A stretch of DNA of 12,298 bases, from the NCBI GenBank assembly GCA_017446355.1, contig JAFSQZ010000095.1, positions 1 to 12,298 of the forward strand. The letters run 5' to 3'. The DNA is from Neisseriaceae bacterium (GTDB lineage Bacteria > Pseudomonadota > Gammaproteobacteria > Burkholderiales > Neisseriaceae). The notes under the pieces were generated by a model that did no database searches, was not told the origin of the DNA, and saw only the letters and a list, made by a program, of their open reading frames with translations. The position numbers and the translations under genes were made by a program. Positions 1 through 7,194 of the stretch are shown piece after piece. Numbering within the stretch: the first letter of the stretch is position 1; every line of letters starts with the position of its first letter.

Positions 1-1738
1 CGTGCGTTCCTAAAACTTCACGTAATGCGCGGTGCATTAAGTGGGTTGCACTGTGGTTGCGCATATTGGCTTGACGCACATCGCTGTCAATTTCCGCGTT
101 CACGCTGTCGCCTATTTTCAGGCTGCCTGAAACCAATACGCCAAATTGTCCAAATACGGCTGCTTTGATTTTTTGGGTATCGCGTACTTTAAAGCGGTTG
201 TCGCCCGCGAAAATATAACCAACATCGCCAATTTGACCGCCACTTTCTGCATAAAATGGGGTGTTGTCTAACACAATTGCGCCTGTTTCACCTTCTTTTA
301 AAACGTCAACAGGTTCGCTGTCTTTGTATAAGGCGATGATTTTTGCGCTGGTTTTGTGTTCGGTATAGCCTTTAAATTCGGTGTTTTGACCATCATAAGC
401 CAGTTGTGTATCGGCTTTGAAGTGTTGTGCGGCACGTGCACGCGCACGTTGTGTTTCCATTTCTTTGTTGAAACCGTCTTCGTCCATTTCAACTTGACGT
501 TCACGACAAATATCGGCGGTTAAGTCGTAAGGGAAGCCGTAAGTATCATAAAGTTTGAAGATGATTTTGCCGTCTAGTTGTTTCAGGCTGCCTGAAAGCG
601 CGTCTTCTAATAATGCCATACCTGTTTCTAGAGTTTGTGCAAAACGGGTTTCTTCGGCTTTTAAGGTTTCTATAATTTGTGCTTGTTTTTCAACAAGTTC
701 AGGGAATGCTTCGCCCATTTGCGCCACTAAATCGGGTACTAATTTGTGGAAAAATGCGTTTTTTTGTCCTAATTTGTAACCATGACGCACGGCACGGCGA
801 ATGATGCGGCGCAATACGTAACCGCGTCCTTCGTTACTTGGCATTACGCCATCTGCAATCAAAAATGAACACGAACGAATATGGTCGGCAATCACTTTTA
901 AGCTGGGTACGTCCATACTGAATGCAACACCTGTTTCTCGCGCCACTGCTTTGAGTAGGTTTTGGAATAAGTCAATTTCATAGTTGCTGTTGACGTGTTG
1001 CATCACCGCTGCAATGCGTTCCAAGCCCATTCCTGTGTCCACTGATGGTTTTGGCAAGGGATTCATATTGCCTTGTTCATCGCGGTTGTATTGCATAAAG
1101 ACGCAATTCCAAATTTCAATCCAGCGGTCGCCATCTTCTTCTGCACTACCTGGAATACCACCCCAAATGTGTTCACCGTGATCATAGAAAATTTCGGTAC
1201 AAGGTCCGCAAGGTCCCGTGTCGCCCATTTGCCAGAAGTTGTCGCTGGCGTATTTCGCGCCTTTGTTGTCGCCAATGCGCACAATGCGTTCCGTTGGAAT
1301 ACCGATTTGTTGATGCCAAATGTCGTAGGCTTCGTCATCTTCGGCGTATACGGTAACCAATAATCGGTCTTTGGGAATGTTTAACCATTCGGGCGAGGTG
1401 AGAAATTCCCACGCATAATGAATGGCTTGTTGTTTGAAGTAATCACCAAAAGAGAAGTTGCCCAACATTTCAAAAAAGGTGTGATGACGTGCGGTGTAGC
1501 CCACGTTTTCTAAATCGTTGTGTTTGCCGCCTGCACGAACGCATTTTTGTGCGCTGGTGGCGCGTGTATATGCACGTTTATCAAAACCGAGAAACACGTC
1601 TTTAAATTGATTCATACCTGCATTGGTAAAAAGCAAAGTAGGGTCATTATGTGGTACAAGACCTGATGAGCGTACAATGGTGTGTTCTTTACTTTCAAAG
1701 AATTGTAAAAATTTTTGGCGTAGTTCTGCGGTTTTCAT
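1..1738 (-). CDS. alaS: Alanyl-tRNA synthetase, N-terminal part (gene runs off the left edge)
   Basis: Class II aminoacyl-tRNA synthetase that charges tRNA(Ala) with alanine in the cytoplasm and edits mischarged Ser/Gly. The reading frame from the ATG at 1736-1738 stays open for 579 codons to the window edge, about two thirds of the family's usual ~875 residues. The start reads MKTAELRQKFLKFFESKEH, followed by FTNAGMNQFK (class II motif 1 region). Later come GDTGPCGPCTEIFYDHG and SVDTGMGLERI in the catalytic domain. HSATH at residues 562-566 is the start of the editing-domain zinc/active-site motif (HxxxH). The C-terminal half of the editing domain and the C-Ala domain lie outside the window. 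Two DUS copies are read in frame, each giving the peptide SGSLK. No clear promoter or strong ribosome binding site is visible in the short gap to the upstream hairpin. The identification is secure. Confidence 0.97.
   Translation of the reverse strand, partial: MKTAELRQKFLQFFESKEHTIVRSSGLVPHNDPTLLFTNAGMNQFKDVFLGFDKRAYTRATSAQKCVRAGGKHNDLENVGYTARHHTFFEMLGNFSFGDYFKQQAIHYAWEFLTSPEWLNIPKDRLLVTVYAEDDEAYDIWHQQIGIPTERIVRIGDNKGAKYASDNFWQMGDTGPCGPCTEIFYDHGEHIWGGIPGSAEEDGDRWIEIWNCVFMQYNRDEQGNMNPLPKPSVDTGMGLERIAAVMQHVNSNYEIDLFQNLLKAVARETGVAFSMDVPSLKVIADHIRSCSFLIADGVMPSNEGRGYVLRRIIRRAVRHGYKLGQKNAFFHKLVPDLVAQMGEAFPELVEKQAQIIETLKAEETRFAQTLETGMALLEDALSGSLKQLDGKIIFKLYDTYGFPYDLTADICRERQVEMDEDGFNKEMETQRARARAAQHFKADTQLAYDGQNTEFKGYTEHKTSAKIIALYKDSEPVDVLKEGETGAIVLDNTPFYAESGGQIGDVGYIFAGDNRFKVRDTQKIKAAVFGQFGVLVSGSLKIGDSVNAEIDSDVRQANMRNHSATHLMHRALREVLGTH
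117..131. repeat. DUS, 15-bp palindromic form, inside alaS
   Basis: TTCAGGCTGCCTGAA: AG-simDUS on the plus strand and AG-kingDUS on the minus strand. In the alaS frame it encodes VSGSLK. Known role of the family: recognition by the pilin ComP during natural transformation. Confidence 0.9.
582..596. repeat. DUS, 15-bp palindromic form, inside alaS
   Basis: Second TTCAGGCTGCCTGAA copy in alaS, read in the same frame as the first and encoding LSGSLK. It falls in a part of the synthetase that appears tolerant of the insertion. Confidence 0.9.
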
Positions 1739-1778
1739 AGGATTTATTCTGTCTGTTTATTTAATGTTGTTTAAAAGG

Positions 1779-1809
1779 GCTGCCTGAATATTTGATGTTT
1801 TCAGGCAGC
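1779..1809 (-). terminator. DUS inverted-repeat terminator after the nuclease gene
   Basis: GCTGCCTGAA (1779-1788) and TTCAGGCAGC (1800-1809) form a perfect 10-bp stem with an 11-base loop. On the minus strand the hairpin lies six bases after the nuclease stop codon and is followed by CCTTTTAAAC, a modest U tract. Inverted DUS pairs commonly act as intrinsic terminators in Neisseriaceae. It would close the orf108-ispF-rpiA-nuclease operon and separate it from alaS. Confidence 0.65.
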
Positions 1810-1814
1810 AAGGC

Positions 1815-2360
1815 TTAGTGTTGTTTGCGTTGCTGTTGGCGAAACTGCCAAGGTGCAATGGCTTTGCGATTTTTCCATAAACCTAAACGTGCGTTTTGGC
1901 TGTTTTGTTGCGCTTGTTGGTAAAGGCGGTAGTTGCTTGGGTTTTGTTGTTTTTTGGCAATGCTTTGGTAATGCCACGCTTGTCCTGTTTGAATTTGTTT
2001 TAGATTGATGTCTTCACCATTAATGCTAAGCTTTGCAACTTTGCGTTTATAACGATCAATATCAAATACTTCTACCAATACGTTTTCACGATAAACCAAG
2101 TGATACAAAGTTTGTCGGCTTTCGCGTCCACCTGCTTGATTGAGTTCTGGTGCATCAATATACGATAAACGTATTTTGTGTTTTTGCCCATATTCGTCTA
2201 CTACGCGGACGCTGTCGCCATCGGAAACACTAACAACTTTGGCGTGAAAACGATGATTATCGGCATAAACTGTTTGCCCTAAAAACATCAATATCAAAAA
2301 CCCTGCCAAAGCAAGGTTTCTGATGCAATTGTTTTCAGGCAGCCTGAATACATTAAACAT
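1815..2360 (-). CDS. Secreted staphylococcal-nuclease-like (thermonuclease family) protein
   Basis: Predicted exported Ca-dependent DNA/RNA endonuclease of the SNase (COG1525) family, 181 residues. Residues 1-33 look like a signal peptide: basic residues R6 and R14, hydrophobic stretch about 16-31, likely cleavage after VYA at 33. The SNase fold follows: VSDGDSVRV (D47, D49), IRLSYIDAPEL (R64, D69, E72) and DRYKRKVA (R106), matching the Asp21, Arg35, Asp40/Glu43 and Arg87 positions of the staphylococcal enzyme. The tail is rich in Gln, Lys and Arg. The ATG lies inside the end of rpiA, an 8-base overlap, so translation is probably coupled to rpiA. The signal peptide contains a DUS, giving FRLPEN at residues 5-10. 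The physiological role is not evident; exported nucleases may process environmental or biofilm DNA. Family call is firm, secretion is inferred. Confidence 0.9.
   Translation of the reverse strand: MFNVFRLPENNCIRNLALAGFLILMFLGQTVYADNHRFHAKVVSVSDGDSVRVVDEYGQKHKIRLSYIDAPELNQAGGRESRQTLYHLVYRENVLVEVFDIDRYKRKVAKLSINGEDINLKQIQTGQAWHYQSIAKKQQNPSNYRLYQQAQQNSQNARLGLWKNRKAIAPWQFRQQQRKQH
2334..2348. repeat. DUS, 15-bp palindromic form, in the nuclease signal peptide
   Basis: TTCAGGCAGCCTGAA, read on the minus strand as codons giving FRLPE at residues 5-9 of the secreted nuclease, only a few codons after its start. Confidence 0.9.
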
Positions 2361-3021
2361 GGGGGTTAATCAATTCTACGCCATTTGAACGCGCTAAAAT
2401 CAATAAATCTGCTGATTTTTCAGCAAATAAGCCGTTGTCTACAATACCTGTGATGGCGTTAAGTTGACGTTCTACGCTTAAAGGTTGTGATAAATCTAAA
2501 CCGCGTACGTCTAAAATATCGTTGCCATGTAAGGTGTGGTAACCAATACGTAATTCAGGCTGCCCACCCATTGCAACCAGCTGACGTGCTACCATAGAAC
2601 GTGCCATAGGTAATACTTCAATAGGTAAGGGGAATTTGCCTAAACGTGTAACGTATTTGCTTTCATCGGCAATACAAATGAATTGGTCAGCCAATTGCGC
2701 AATGATTTTTTCAGGAACGTGCGCACCGCCACCGCCTTTAATCATTTGCAAAGTGTGATTGATTTCATCTGCACCATCAATGTACACCGCTAAACGTGTA
2801 ACATCGTTAGCCGATATTTCTGCAATACCGTATTGTGCCATCAGTTCACTGGTTTTTTGTGAAGTGGATACGGCACCTTTGACTTTTTTTCCGCTTTTAC
2901 CGAGTGCTTCAATAAAAAAATTTACGGTTGTGCCACTGCCAATACCGATGTATTCATTTTCTGGCACAAATTCAACTGCTTTGGCAGCTGCTTGTTGTTT
3001 TAATTCATCTTGTTTTGACAT
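2353..3021 (-). CDS. rpiA: Ribose-5-phosphate isomerase A
   Basis: Interconverts ribose 5-phosphate and ribulose 5-phosphate in the non-oxidative pentose phosphate pathway; cytosolic. The length of 222 residues is close to E. coli RpiA (219). Visible motifs: GIGSGTTVNFFIEAL (phosphate-binding loop, residues 26-40), YIDGADEI (D82, D85 corresponding to catalytic D81/D84 in E. coli), and KGGGGAH followed by PEKI (K95, E104 corresponding to K94/E103). The ATG at 3019-3021 is preceded by AAAGGCGG, a good ribosome binding site. It sits 31 bases after ispF and overlaps the next gene by 8 bases, in the middle of a four-gene operon. A partial DUS (2554-2564) encodes part of GGQPEL. Nothing is missing from the active site. 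Confidence 0.97.
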   Translation of the reverse strand: MSKQDELKQQAAAKAVEFVPENEYIGIGSGTTVNFFIEALGKSGKKVKGAVSTSQKTSELMAQYGIAEISANDVTRLAVYIDGADEINHTLQMIKGGGGAHVPEKIIAQLADQFICIADESKYVTRLGKFPLPIEVLPMARSMVARQLVAMGGQPELRIGYHTLHGNDILDVRGLDLSQPLSVERQLNAITGIVDNGLFAEKSADLLILARSNGVELINPHV

Positions 3022-3052
3022 AATATCCGCCTTTCAAAAAAAGAAGTAAAAA

Positions 3053-3532
3053 TTATAAATGTGTTAATAAAACAATCGCTTGTGCTTCAATGGCTTCGCA
3101 ACGACCCAAATATCCTAATTTTTCATTGGTTTTGCCTTTGATGTTTACTGCATCAATGGGTAAACCTAAATCTTCGGCAATATGAGTACGCATTTTATCA
3201 ATGTAGGGTCGTAATTTGGGTTGTTGTGCTATCAATGTGCTGTCTATGTTGACGACTTGCCAACCTGCTTGTTGTACCACCGCATAGGCTTGGCGCAATA
3301 AGTGGCGACTGTCGGCATTTTTATGGGCTGCATCGGTATCAGGAAACAGTTTACCAATATCGCCCAAAGCTGCTGCACCCAAAAGTGCATCGGTTATTGC
3401 GTGTAATAATGCGTCAGCATCAGAGTGTCCCAATAAACCTTTTTCAAAAGGTATGTTTACGCCCCCTAAAATTAAGGGACGATTGGCAACCAGTTGATGA
3501 ACGTCGTAGCCTTGTCCTATTCTTATCATCAT
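3053..3532 (-). CDS. ispF: 2-C-methyl-D-erythritol 2,4-cyclodiphosphate synthase
   Basis: Fifth step of the non-mevalonate (MEP) isoprenoid pathway, converting CDP-ME 2-phosphate to ME-cPP with release of CMP; a cytosolic trimer binding Zn. The 159 residues equal the family's usual length. GYDVH (D10, H12) and LLHAITDALLGAAALGDIG (H44) supply the three metal ligands equivalent to D8, H10, H42 of the E. coli enzyme; GHSDAD, KLFPDTD and KTNEKLGYLGR are also typical. Two ATG codons lie in tandem (3532 and 3529). The first overlaps the upstream stop as ATGA, suggesting coupled translation; either could be used, and the second gives the more usual MIRIG start. A DUS just upstream leaves no strong ribosome binding site. 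The usual partner ispD is not adjacent within this window. Confidence 0.96.
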   Translation of the reverse strand: MMIRIGQGYDVHQLVANRPLILGGVNIPFEKGLLGHSDADALLHAITDALLGAAALGDIGKLFPDTDAAHKNADSRHLLRQAYAVVQQAGWQVVNIDSTLIAQQPKLRPYIDKMRTHIAEDLGLPIDAVNIKGKTNEKLGYLGRCEAIEAQAIVLLTHL

Positions 3533-3855
3533 TTTTTCAGGCTGCCTGAATGTTGTGTTGCGACTTTTGCTAATTCTTTATACGTTGTTACTTTTGCTAA
3601 TTCTGCTAATTCTTTACGGAGTTTGTTAATCATATATTTGGCTTCGGCAAAGCTGGCTTTGGGGTAAATGCGGCGATAGCAACGTAAGGCAAAAATGTTT
3701 TTTTGCAATAATATCAGTAGTTTCACATCTTCAAAATTTTCGCCTTGACGTGGGTAACCCAATTTGCATTCTTGACGGACTAAATAATGACGTGATGCCA
3801 GCAGTAAAGTTAATAAAAATATCAAAGCAATAAATAAGATATAGTCTGATGCCAT
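3529..3855 (-). CDS. Small membrane-anchored protein of unknown function, possible L7/L12 C-terminal-like fold
   Basis: A 108-residue protein I do not recognise by name. Residues about 5-21 (ILFIALIFLLTLLLA) form one transmembrane helix, probably a membrane anchor with the basic remainder in the cytoplasm. Residues about 43-78 contain VKLLILLQKNIFALRCYRR then ASFAEAKYMINKLR, a pattern like the helix-turn-helix of ribosomal L7/L12 C-terminal domains (nKi-aIKayRe..g.sLkeAKelV). This resemblance is by eye only. The tail repeats ELAKV and ends in SGSLKK, encoded by a DUS. The start at 3855 has AAGGA about ten bases upstream. It is the first gene of an operon with ispF, rpiA and the nuclease, whose TGA overlaps the ispF start. 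Coding status is supported by the operon fit and by sensible protein composition. Confidence 0.75.
   Translation of the reverse strand: MASDYILFIALIFLLTLLLASRHYLVRQECKLGYPRQGENFEDVKLLILLQKNIFALRCYRRIYPKASFAEAKYMINKLRKELAELAKVTTYKELAKVATQHSGSLKK
3536..3550. repeat. DUS, 15-bp palindromic form, at the orf108/ispF junction
   Basis: TTCAGGCTGCCTGAA. On the minus strand it encodes the last sense codons of the 108-residue protein (SGSLK, then K and stop) and ends a few bases before the ispF start, so it lies in the coupling region of the two genes. Confidence 0.9.
3563..3604 (-). repeat. Direct repeat in the 3' end of the 108-residue protein gene
   Basis: The 15-base string ACTTTTGCTAATTCT occurs at 3563-3577 and 3590-3604, a 27-base (9-codon) period, with a third partial copy (TGCTAATTCT) at 3604-3613. 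The copies encode ELAKV, ELAKV and ELA on the minus strand, so the tail seems to have grown by in-frame duplication. Confidence 0.8.
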
Positions 3856-3870
3856 AATCAGTTTTTCCTT

Positions 3871-3885
3871 TTCAGGCAGCCTGAA
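3871..3885. repeat. DUS, 15-bp palindromic form, in the operon leader
   Basis: TTCAGGCAGCCTGAA between the promoter at 3923-3931 and the start of the 108-residue protein; it would lie in the 5' untranslated leader, just upstream of the ribosome binding site. Confidence 0.9.
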
Positions 3886-3922
3886 ACGTTCATTTTCTTG
3901 GCTTGTTTTTCAACAACGGTGA

Positions 3923-3931
3923 ATTATAACA
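3923..3931 (-). promoter_or_regulatory. Extended -10 promoter of the orf108-ispF-rpiA-nuclease operon
   Basis: On the minus strand this reads TGTTATAAT, a perfect extended -10 element (TGn plus TATAAT). No good -35 hexamer lies 17 bases upstream, which is typical for extended -10 promoters. Transcription would start near 3916, giving a leader of about 60 bases. Confidence 0.6.
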
Positions 3932-3942
3932 GTTTAAATGTT

Positions 3943-3983
3943 TTTCAGGCTGCCTGAAATGATTTTATTCAAGCAGCCTGAAA
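3943..3983 (-). terminator. DUS inverted pair after rpoD, likely terminator
   Basis: TTTCAGGCTGC (3943-3953) and GCAGCCTGAAA (3973-3983) can form an 11-bp stem with a 19-base loop, four bases after the rpoD stop codon. The left arm belongs to a full 15-bp DUS (3944-3958); the right arm is in a one-mismatch copy (TTCAAGCAGCCTGAA, 3968-3982). On the minus strand the stem is followed by AAACATTTAAA, a poor U tract, so termination efficiency is uncertain. Confidence 0.5.
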
Positions 3984-3986
3984 TAG

Positions 3987-5939
3987 TTAGTTACCTTTTT
4001 CGCTGTCTAGGAAACTTTTTAGTTTGTCGGAACGTGTTGGGTGACGAAGTTTGCGCAAGGCTTTGGCTTCAATTTGACGGATTCGTTCGCGCGTTACATC
4101 AAATTGTTTACCCACTTCTTCCAAAGTGTGGTCGGTATTCATATCAATACCGAAACGCATTCTTAATACTTTGGCTTCACGTGGTGTTAAGCTGTCTAAT
4201 ACATCGCGCGTTACTTCTCGTAAACCTGCATACATCGCTGCATCTGCTGGCGCAACATTGTTCGCATCTTCAATAAAATCACCTAAATGACTGTCATCAT
4301 CATCGCCAACAGGGGATTCCATTGAAATCGGTTCTTTGGCAATTTTCATGATTTTACGAATTTTTTCTTCTGGCATATCCATTTCTTTTGCAAGTTGTGC
4401 TGAATCGGGTTCTTCACCGTGATCTTGCAGGTGTTTGCGTGAAATGCGATTCATTTTGTTGATGGTTTCAATCATATGCACAGGAATGCGAATGGTGCGC
4501 GCTTGGTCTGCAATGGAGCGTGTAATCGCTTGGCGAATCCACCACGTTGCATAAGTGGAGAATTTGTAACCACGACGGTATTCAAATTTATCCACTGCTT
4601 TCATTAAACCAATGTTGCCTTCTTGAATTAGGTCAAGAAATTGTAAACCACGGTTGGTGTATTTTTTGGCAATGGAAATGACTAAACGTAAGTTTGCTTG
4701 AATCATTTCTTGTTTGGCAGCGGCGGTTTTTTTCTCGCTAGCCGTCATATTTTTGCTGATTTCGCGCAACTCTGCGATGGGAATACCTGCGTTTTGTTCA
4801 ATTTCTGCCATTTCGGTTTGTTTTTCCAAAATCGCGAATTGAAAACGTTCTAGTGCTTCGTTCCATGAATTGTTGGTTTCCAATTCATTTATTACCCAAT
4901 CTAAATTGGTGATGTTTTTGGGGAAGTTTTCACGGAAGTAATCCAAATTCATACCCACACGTTCTAAACAAATATCGCGTACTTCACGTTCTAAATGACG
5001 TACTCTGTCCATACGTGTGCGTAAGTTGTTGCCTAAACTGTCAATTTGACGTGCGGTAAAGCGGACTTCTAATAATTTGCGTGCAATGGCTTCGCGGTGT
5101 TCCAAATATTTGGCATTGGTGCTGCCACTTTTATTGAGCGCACGCATCATTAAGCCGTAACTTTTTTCAATTTGTTTGAAGTGTGCCAATACTTCTGTTT
5201 TTAGTGCGTCTAAATCTTGGCTGACCATATTGGCATTGTATTCTTCATCTTCTTCTGCATCGTTATCGTTTTCGTCTTCATTTTCTTCGGTAACGTGTGG
5301 TGCAGGCGTTGGAATGCTTTCTAAATGGTCTAGACCTAATTCGTTGAGCAGGACTTCATTGGGGTCAATAATGGCTTCCACTACTTCGTCCACACGAATT
5401 TCATCTTTTTTCACTTGTTCAATCAATGCCAAAATTTCTGCAACAGAACCAGGACAAGCTGAAATGGCTTGAATCATACTTTTTAGGGCGTTTTCAATTT
5501 TTTTGGCAATACCGATTTCTTGGTCGCGCGTCAGTAATTCTACTTGTCCCATTTCGCGCATATACATACGCACAGGGTCGGTGGTTCGTCCAAAATCGGA
5601 ATCTTGTGATAACGCGGCTTCTGCTTCGGCAACGGCATCATCATCGGTCATACCTGCGCTGTTATCACTCATCAACAGTGTTTCAGCGTCAGGGGCTTCT
5701 TCGGTTACTTGAATCCCTAATCCTTGAATCATATTGACGATGTTGTCAATATGTTCCGCATCAGACATATCATCAGGCAGCGCATCGTTGATTTCAGCGT
5801 AAGTAATGTAACCACGATCTTTACCTTGCAAAATCAAACGACGTAAACGATCGCGCTGTTCTTCTGGTGTTAACGGGCGATTGATGTCTTGTTCGTTTTG
5901 TTCTTTTTGGTCGTCGTCCACTTGATTTGGATTGCTCAT
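3987..5939 (-). CDS. rpoD: RNA polymerase primary sigma factor (sigma-70)
   Basis: Housekeeping sigma factor directing RNA polymerase to -10/-35 promoters, 650 residues, in the normal size range for beta-proteobacteria. Region 1.1 is at about 25-80 (RLRRLILQGKDRGYITYAEI). Region 1.2 is at about 118-152 (DPVRMYMREMG, LLTRDQEI). The long non-conserved region at about 155-385 holds an acidic stretch (218-233). Regions 2.1-2.4 are at about 410-490 (ANLRLVISIAKKYTNRGLQF, DLIQEGNIGLMKAVDKFEYR, STYATWWIRQAITRSIADQ). Region 3 is at about 490-555, and region 4 at about 580-645 with the helix-turn-helix TLEEVGKQFDVTRERIRQIE contacting the -35. The C-terminal LRHP...LKSFL is standard. It has its own roughly 200-base upstream region and is not obviously co-transcribed with plsX. 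In many bacteria rpoD follows dnaG/rpsU; here it follows plsX. Confidence 0.98.
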   Translation of the reverse strand: MSNPNQVDDDQKEQNEQDINRPLTPEEQRDRLRRLILQGKDRGYITYAEINDALPDDMSDAEHIDNIVNMIQGLGIQVTEEAPDAETLLMSDNSAGMTDDDAVAEAEAALSQDSDFGRTTDPVRMYMREMGQVELLTRDQEIGIAKKIENALKSMIQAISACPGSVAEILALIEQVKKDEIRVDEVVEAIIDPNEVLLNELGLDHLESIPTPAPHVTEENEDENDNDAEEDEEYNANMVSQDLDALKTEVLAHFKQIEKSYGLMMRALNKSGSTNAKYLEHREAIARKLLEVRFTARQIDSLGNNLRTRMDRVRHLEREVRDICLERVGMNLDYFRENFPKNITNLDWVINELETNNSWNEALERFQFAILEKQTEMAEIEQNAGIPIAELREISKNMTASEKKTAAAKQEMIQANLRLVISIAKKYTNRGLQFLDLIQEGNIGLMKAVDKFEYRRGYKFSTYATWWIRQAITRSIADQARTIRIPVHMIETINKMNRISRKHLQDHGEEPDSAQLAKEMDMPEEKIRKIMKIAKEPISMESPVGDDDDSHLGDFIEDANNVAPADAAMYAGLREVTRDVLDSLTPREAKVLRMRFGIDMNTDHTLEEVGKQFDVTRERIRQIEAKALRKLRHPTRSDKLKSFLDSEKGN

Positions 5940-5970
5940 TATTTAAACTCACTTGTTGATGATTTTATTT

Positions 5971-5981
5971 GGCTGCCTGAA
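5971..5981 (+). repeat. DUS, single GGCTGCCTGAA copy, in the rpoD leader
   Basis: TGGCTGCCTGAA matches AG-simDUS in 11 of 12 positions and lies 32 bases upstream of the rpoD start codon, in its probable untranslated leader. Confidence 0.8.
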
Positions 5982-6048
5982 AGATTCGTTGGCTGGTGTT
6001 GAAGCCCAATAAGTGGTGCCAAACAAAAAAATAATCCTGCAATAACCT

Positions 6049-6054
6049 ATTATA
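6049..6054 (-). promoter_or_regulatory. Candidate -10 element of rpoD
   Basis: TATAAT on the minus strand, in the 202-base plsX-rpoD gap, would start transcription about 100 bases upstream of rpoD. The best -35 at 16-base spacing is TTTCCC, which is weak; a better TTGACC (near 6096-6101) is too far upstream to pair with it. The rest of this gap shows no other feature apart from the DUS and a possible plsX terminator. Confidence 0.4.
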
Positions 6055-6114
6055 TTATTTATGGTTTTCAGGGAAATTAAGTTGTAAAAAACCTTGGTCA
6101 AAATGGGGGTATTG

Positions 6115-6142
6115 TTTAAAAATTCAAGTGATTTGAATATTT
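6115..6142 (-). terminator. Possible weak AT-rich terminator after plsX
   Basis: ATTCAA and TTGAAT (6122-6127 and 6133-6138) form a six-bp stem with a five-base loop on the minus strand, followed by TTTTTAAA. The stem has only one G-C pair and overlaps the plsX end, so this is weak evidence. Confidence 0.3.
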
Positions 6143-7161
6143 TATGCAGTTTGTTGATTAAGTTGTTGGGTGATGCGTTCCGACAACTGCGTTAAATCAG
6201 CGGTTTTTGCTTGTTGATACGCTTCTTCTAAAGCATAAGTAAAACCGACCGCATCTGTGCCACCATGACTTTTTAGGACAATACCGCGTAAACCTAAAAA
6301 TATTGCGCCGTTATAGCGTCTTGGGTCAAATCGTTGTTTAAAAATTTTTAATGTTGGCAAAGCCACTAAAGCGCGTAATTTACTTAACCAAGTTTCTTGA
6401 AACGTTTCTTTTATGCCTTGACTCATAAATTTGACGGTGCCTTCTATGGTTTTTAAAACGATGTTGCCCACAAAACCATCGGCAATAATCACATCTACAT
6501 TGCCTTTTAAAATGTCATCACCTTCTACATTTCCCACAAAATTCAGGCTGCTTTGTTGAAGCAATTGGAAAGTTTTTTTGACAATTTCTGTGCCTTTTAT
6601 GTCTTCACTGCCAATGTTTAATAAACCTATTTTTGCAGGCGCACAGTTGGGTTTAAGTGCGTTACTCAATTCGCTGCCTAGTAGGGCAAATTGCAATAAT
6701 TGTTCAGCTGTACAGTCTGCATTTGCACCTAAATCCAGTATCAAAACGCTTTGTTGATTGCTGGTTGGCAAAAATTTTGCAATAGCAGGACGTTCAATGC
6801 CTGGTAAGGTTTTTAGCACAAACCGTGCAGTTGCCATCAATGCGCCTGTGTTGCCAGCAGATACAGCAGCCATTGCTTCACCTGATTTCACTGCTTCAAT
6901 AGCCAAACGCATAGATGAGCGTTTTTTGTTTTTTAATGCGTGTTGTGGTGTTTCGTCCATTGCCACTACTTCATCAGTATGCACAATATCAATGCGCGAT
7001 ATGGGTGCATTTGCTTGTTGCAAGGCTTGGCGAATTAGGGTTTCATCACCTGTCATGATTAAACGCGTATCGGTATGTTGTTGCAAAAAAGCACTTGCAG
7101 CAGGTGCAGTAACTGCTAAACCAATATCACCACCCATGGCATCAACCGCCAATGTAATCAT
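6142..7161 (-). CDS. plsX: Phosphate acyltransferase PlsX
   Basis: Converts acyl-ACP and phosphate to acyl-phosphate, the acyl donor for PlsY in the first step of phospholipid synthesis; peripheral membrane protein. Its 339 residues are slightly shorter than E. coli PlsX (about 356). Visible hallmarks are ITLAVDAMGGDIG at the N-terminus, MDETPQHALKNKKRSSM (68-84), VSAGNTGALMATARFVL (100-116), IADGFVGNIVLKTIEGTVK (226-244) and the C-terminal LRGIVLKSHGGTDA (291-304). The ATG at 7159-7161 follows AAAGGA at good spacing. Usually plsX is preceded by rpmF and followed by fabH. Here a phosphoribosyltransferase gene precedes it and rpoD follows, with a perfect DUS hairpin upstream. No clear promoter of its own is seen in the 69-base gap. 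Confidence 0.96.
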   Translation of the reverse strand: MITLAVDAMGGDIGLAVTAPAASAFLQQHTDTRLIMTGDETLIRQALQQANAPISRIDIVHTDEVVAMDETPQHALKNKKRSSMRLAIEAVKSGEAMAAVSAGNTGALMATARFVLKTLPGIERPAIAKFLPTSNQQSVLILDLGANADCTAEQLLQFALLGSELSNALKPNCAPAKIGLLNIGSEDIKGTEIVKKTFQLLQQSSLNFVGNVEGDDILKGNVDVIIADGFVGNIVLKTIEGTVKFMSQGIKETFQETWLSKLRALVALPTLKIFKQRFDPRRYNGAIFLGLRGIVLKSHGGTDAVGFTYALEEAYQQAKTADLTQLSERITQQLNQQTA

Positions 7162-7194
7162 TTTTTTCCTTTATTTATTGTTATTGACAACACA

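Noticed and set aside
1063..1363. Open frames on both strands (1063-1338 minus, 1073-1363 plus) inside alaS
   Set aside because: They lie out of frame or antisense within a well-supported alaS catalytic domain and have low-complexity, family-less products.
5176..5737. Plus-strand open frames antisense to rpoD, including a Ser-rich 98-codon one
   Set aside because: They mirror the acidic and non-conserved region of RpoD; Ser runs arise from the complement of Glu/Asp codons. No ribosome binding site or promoter was seen.
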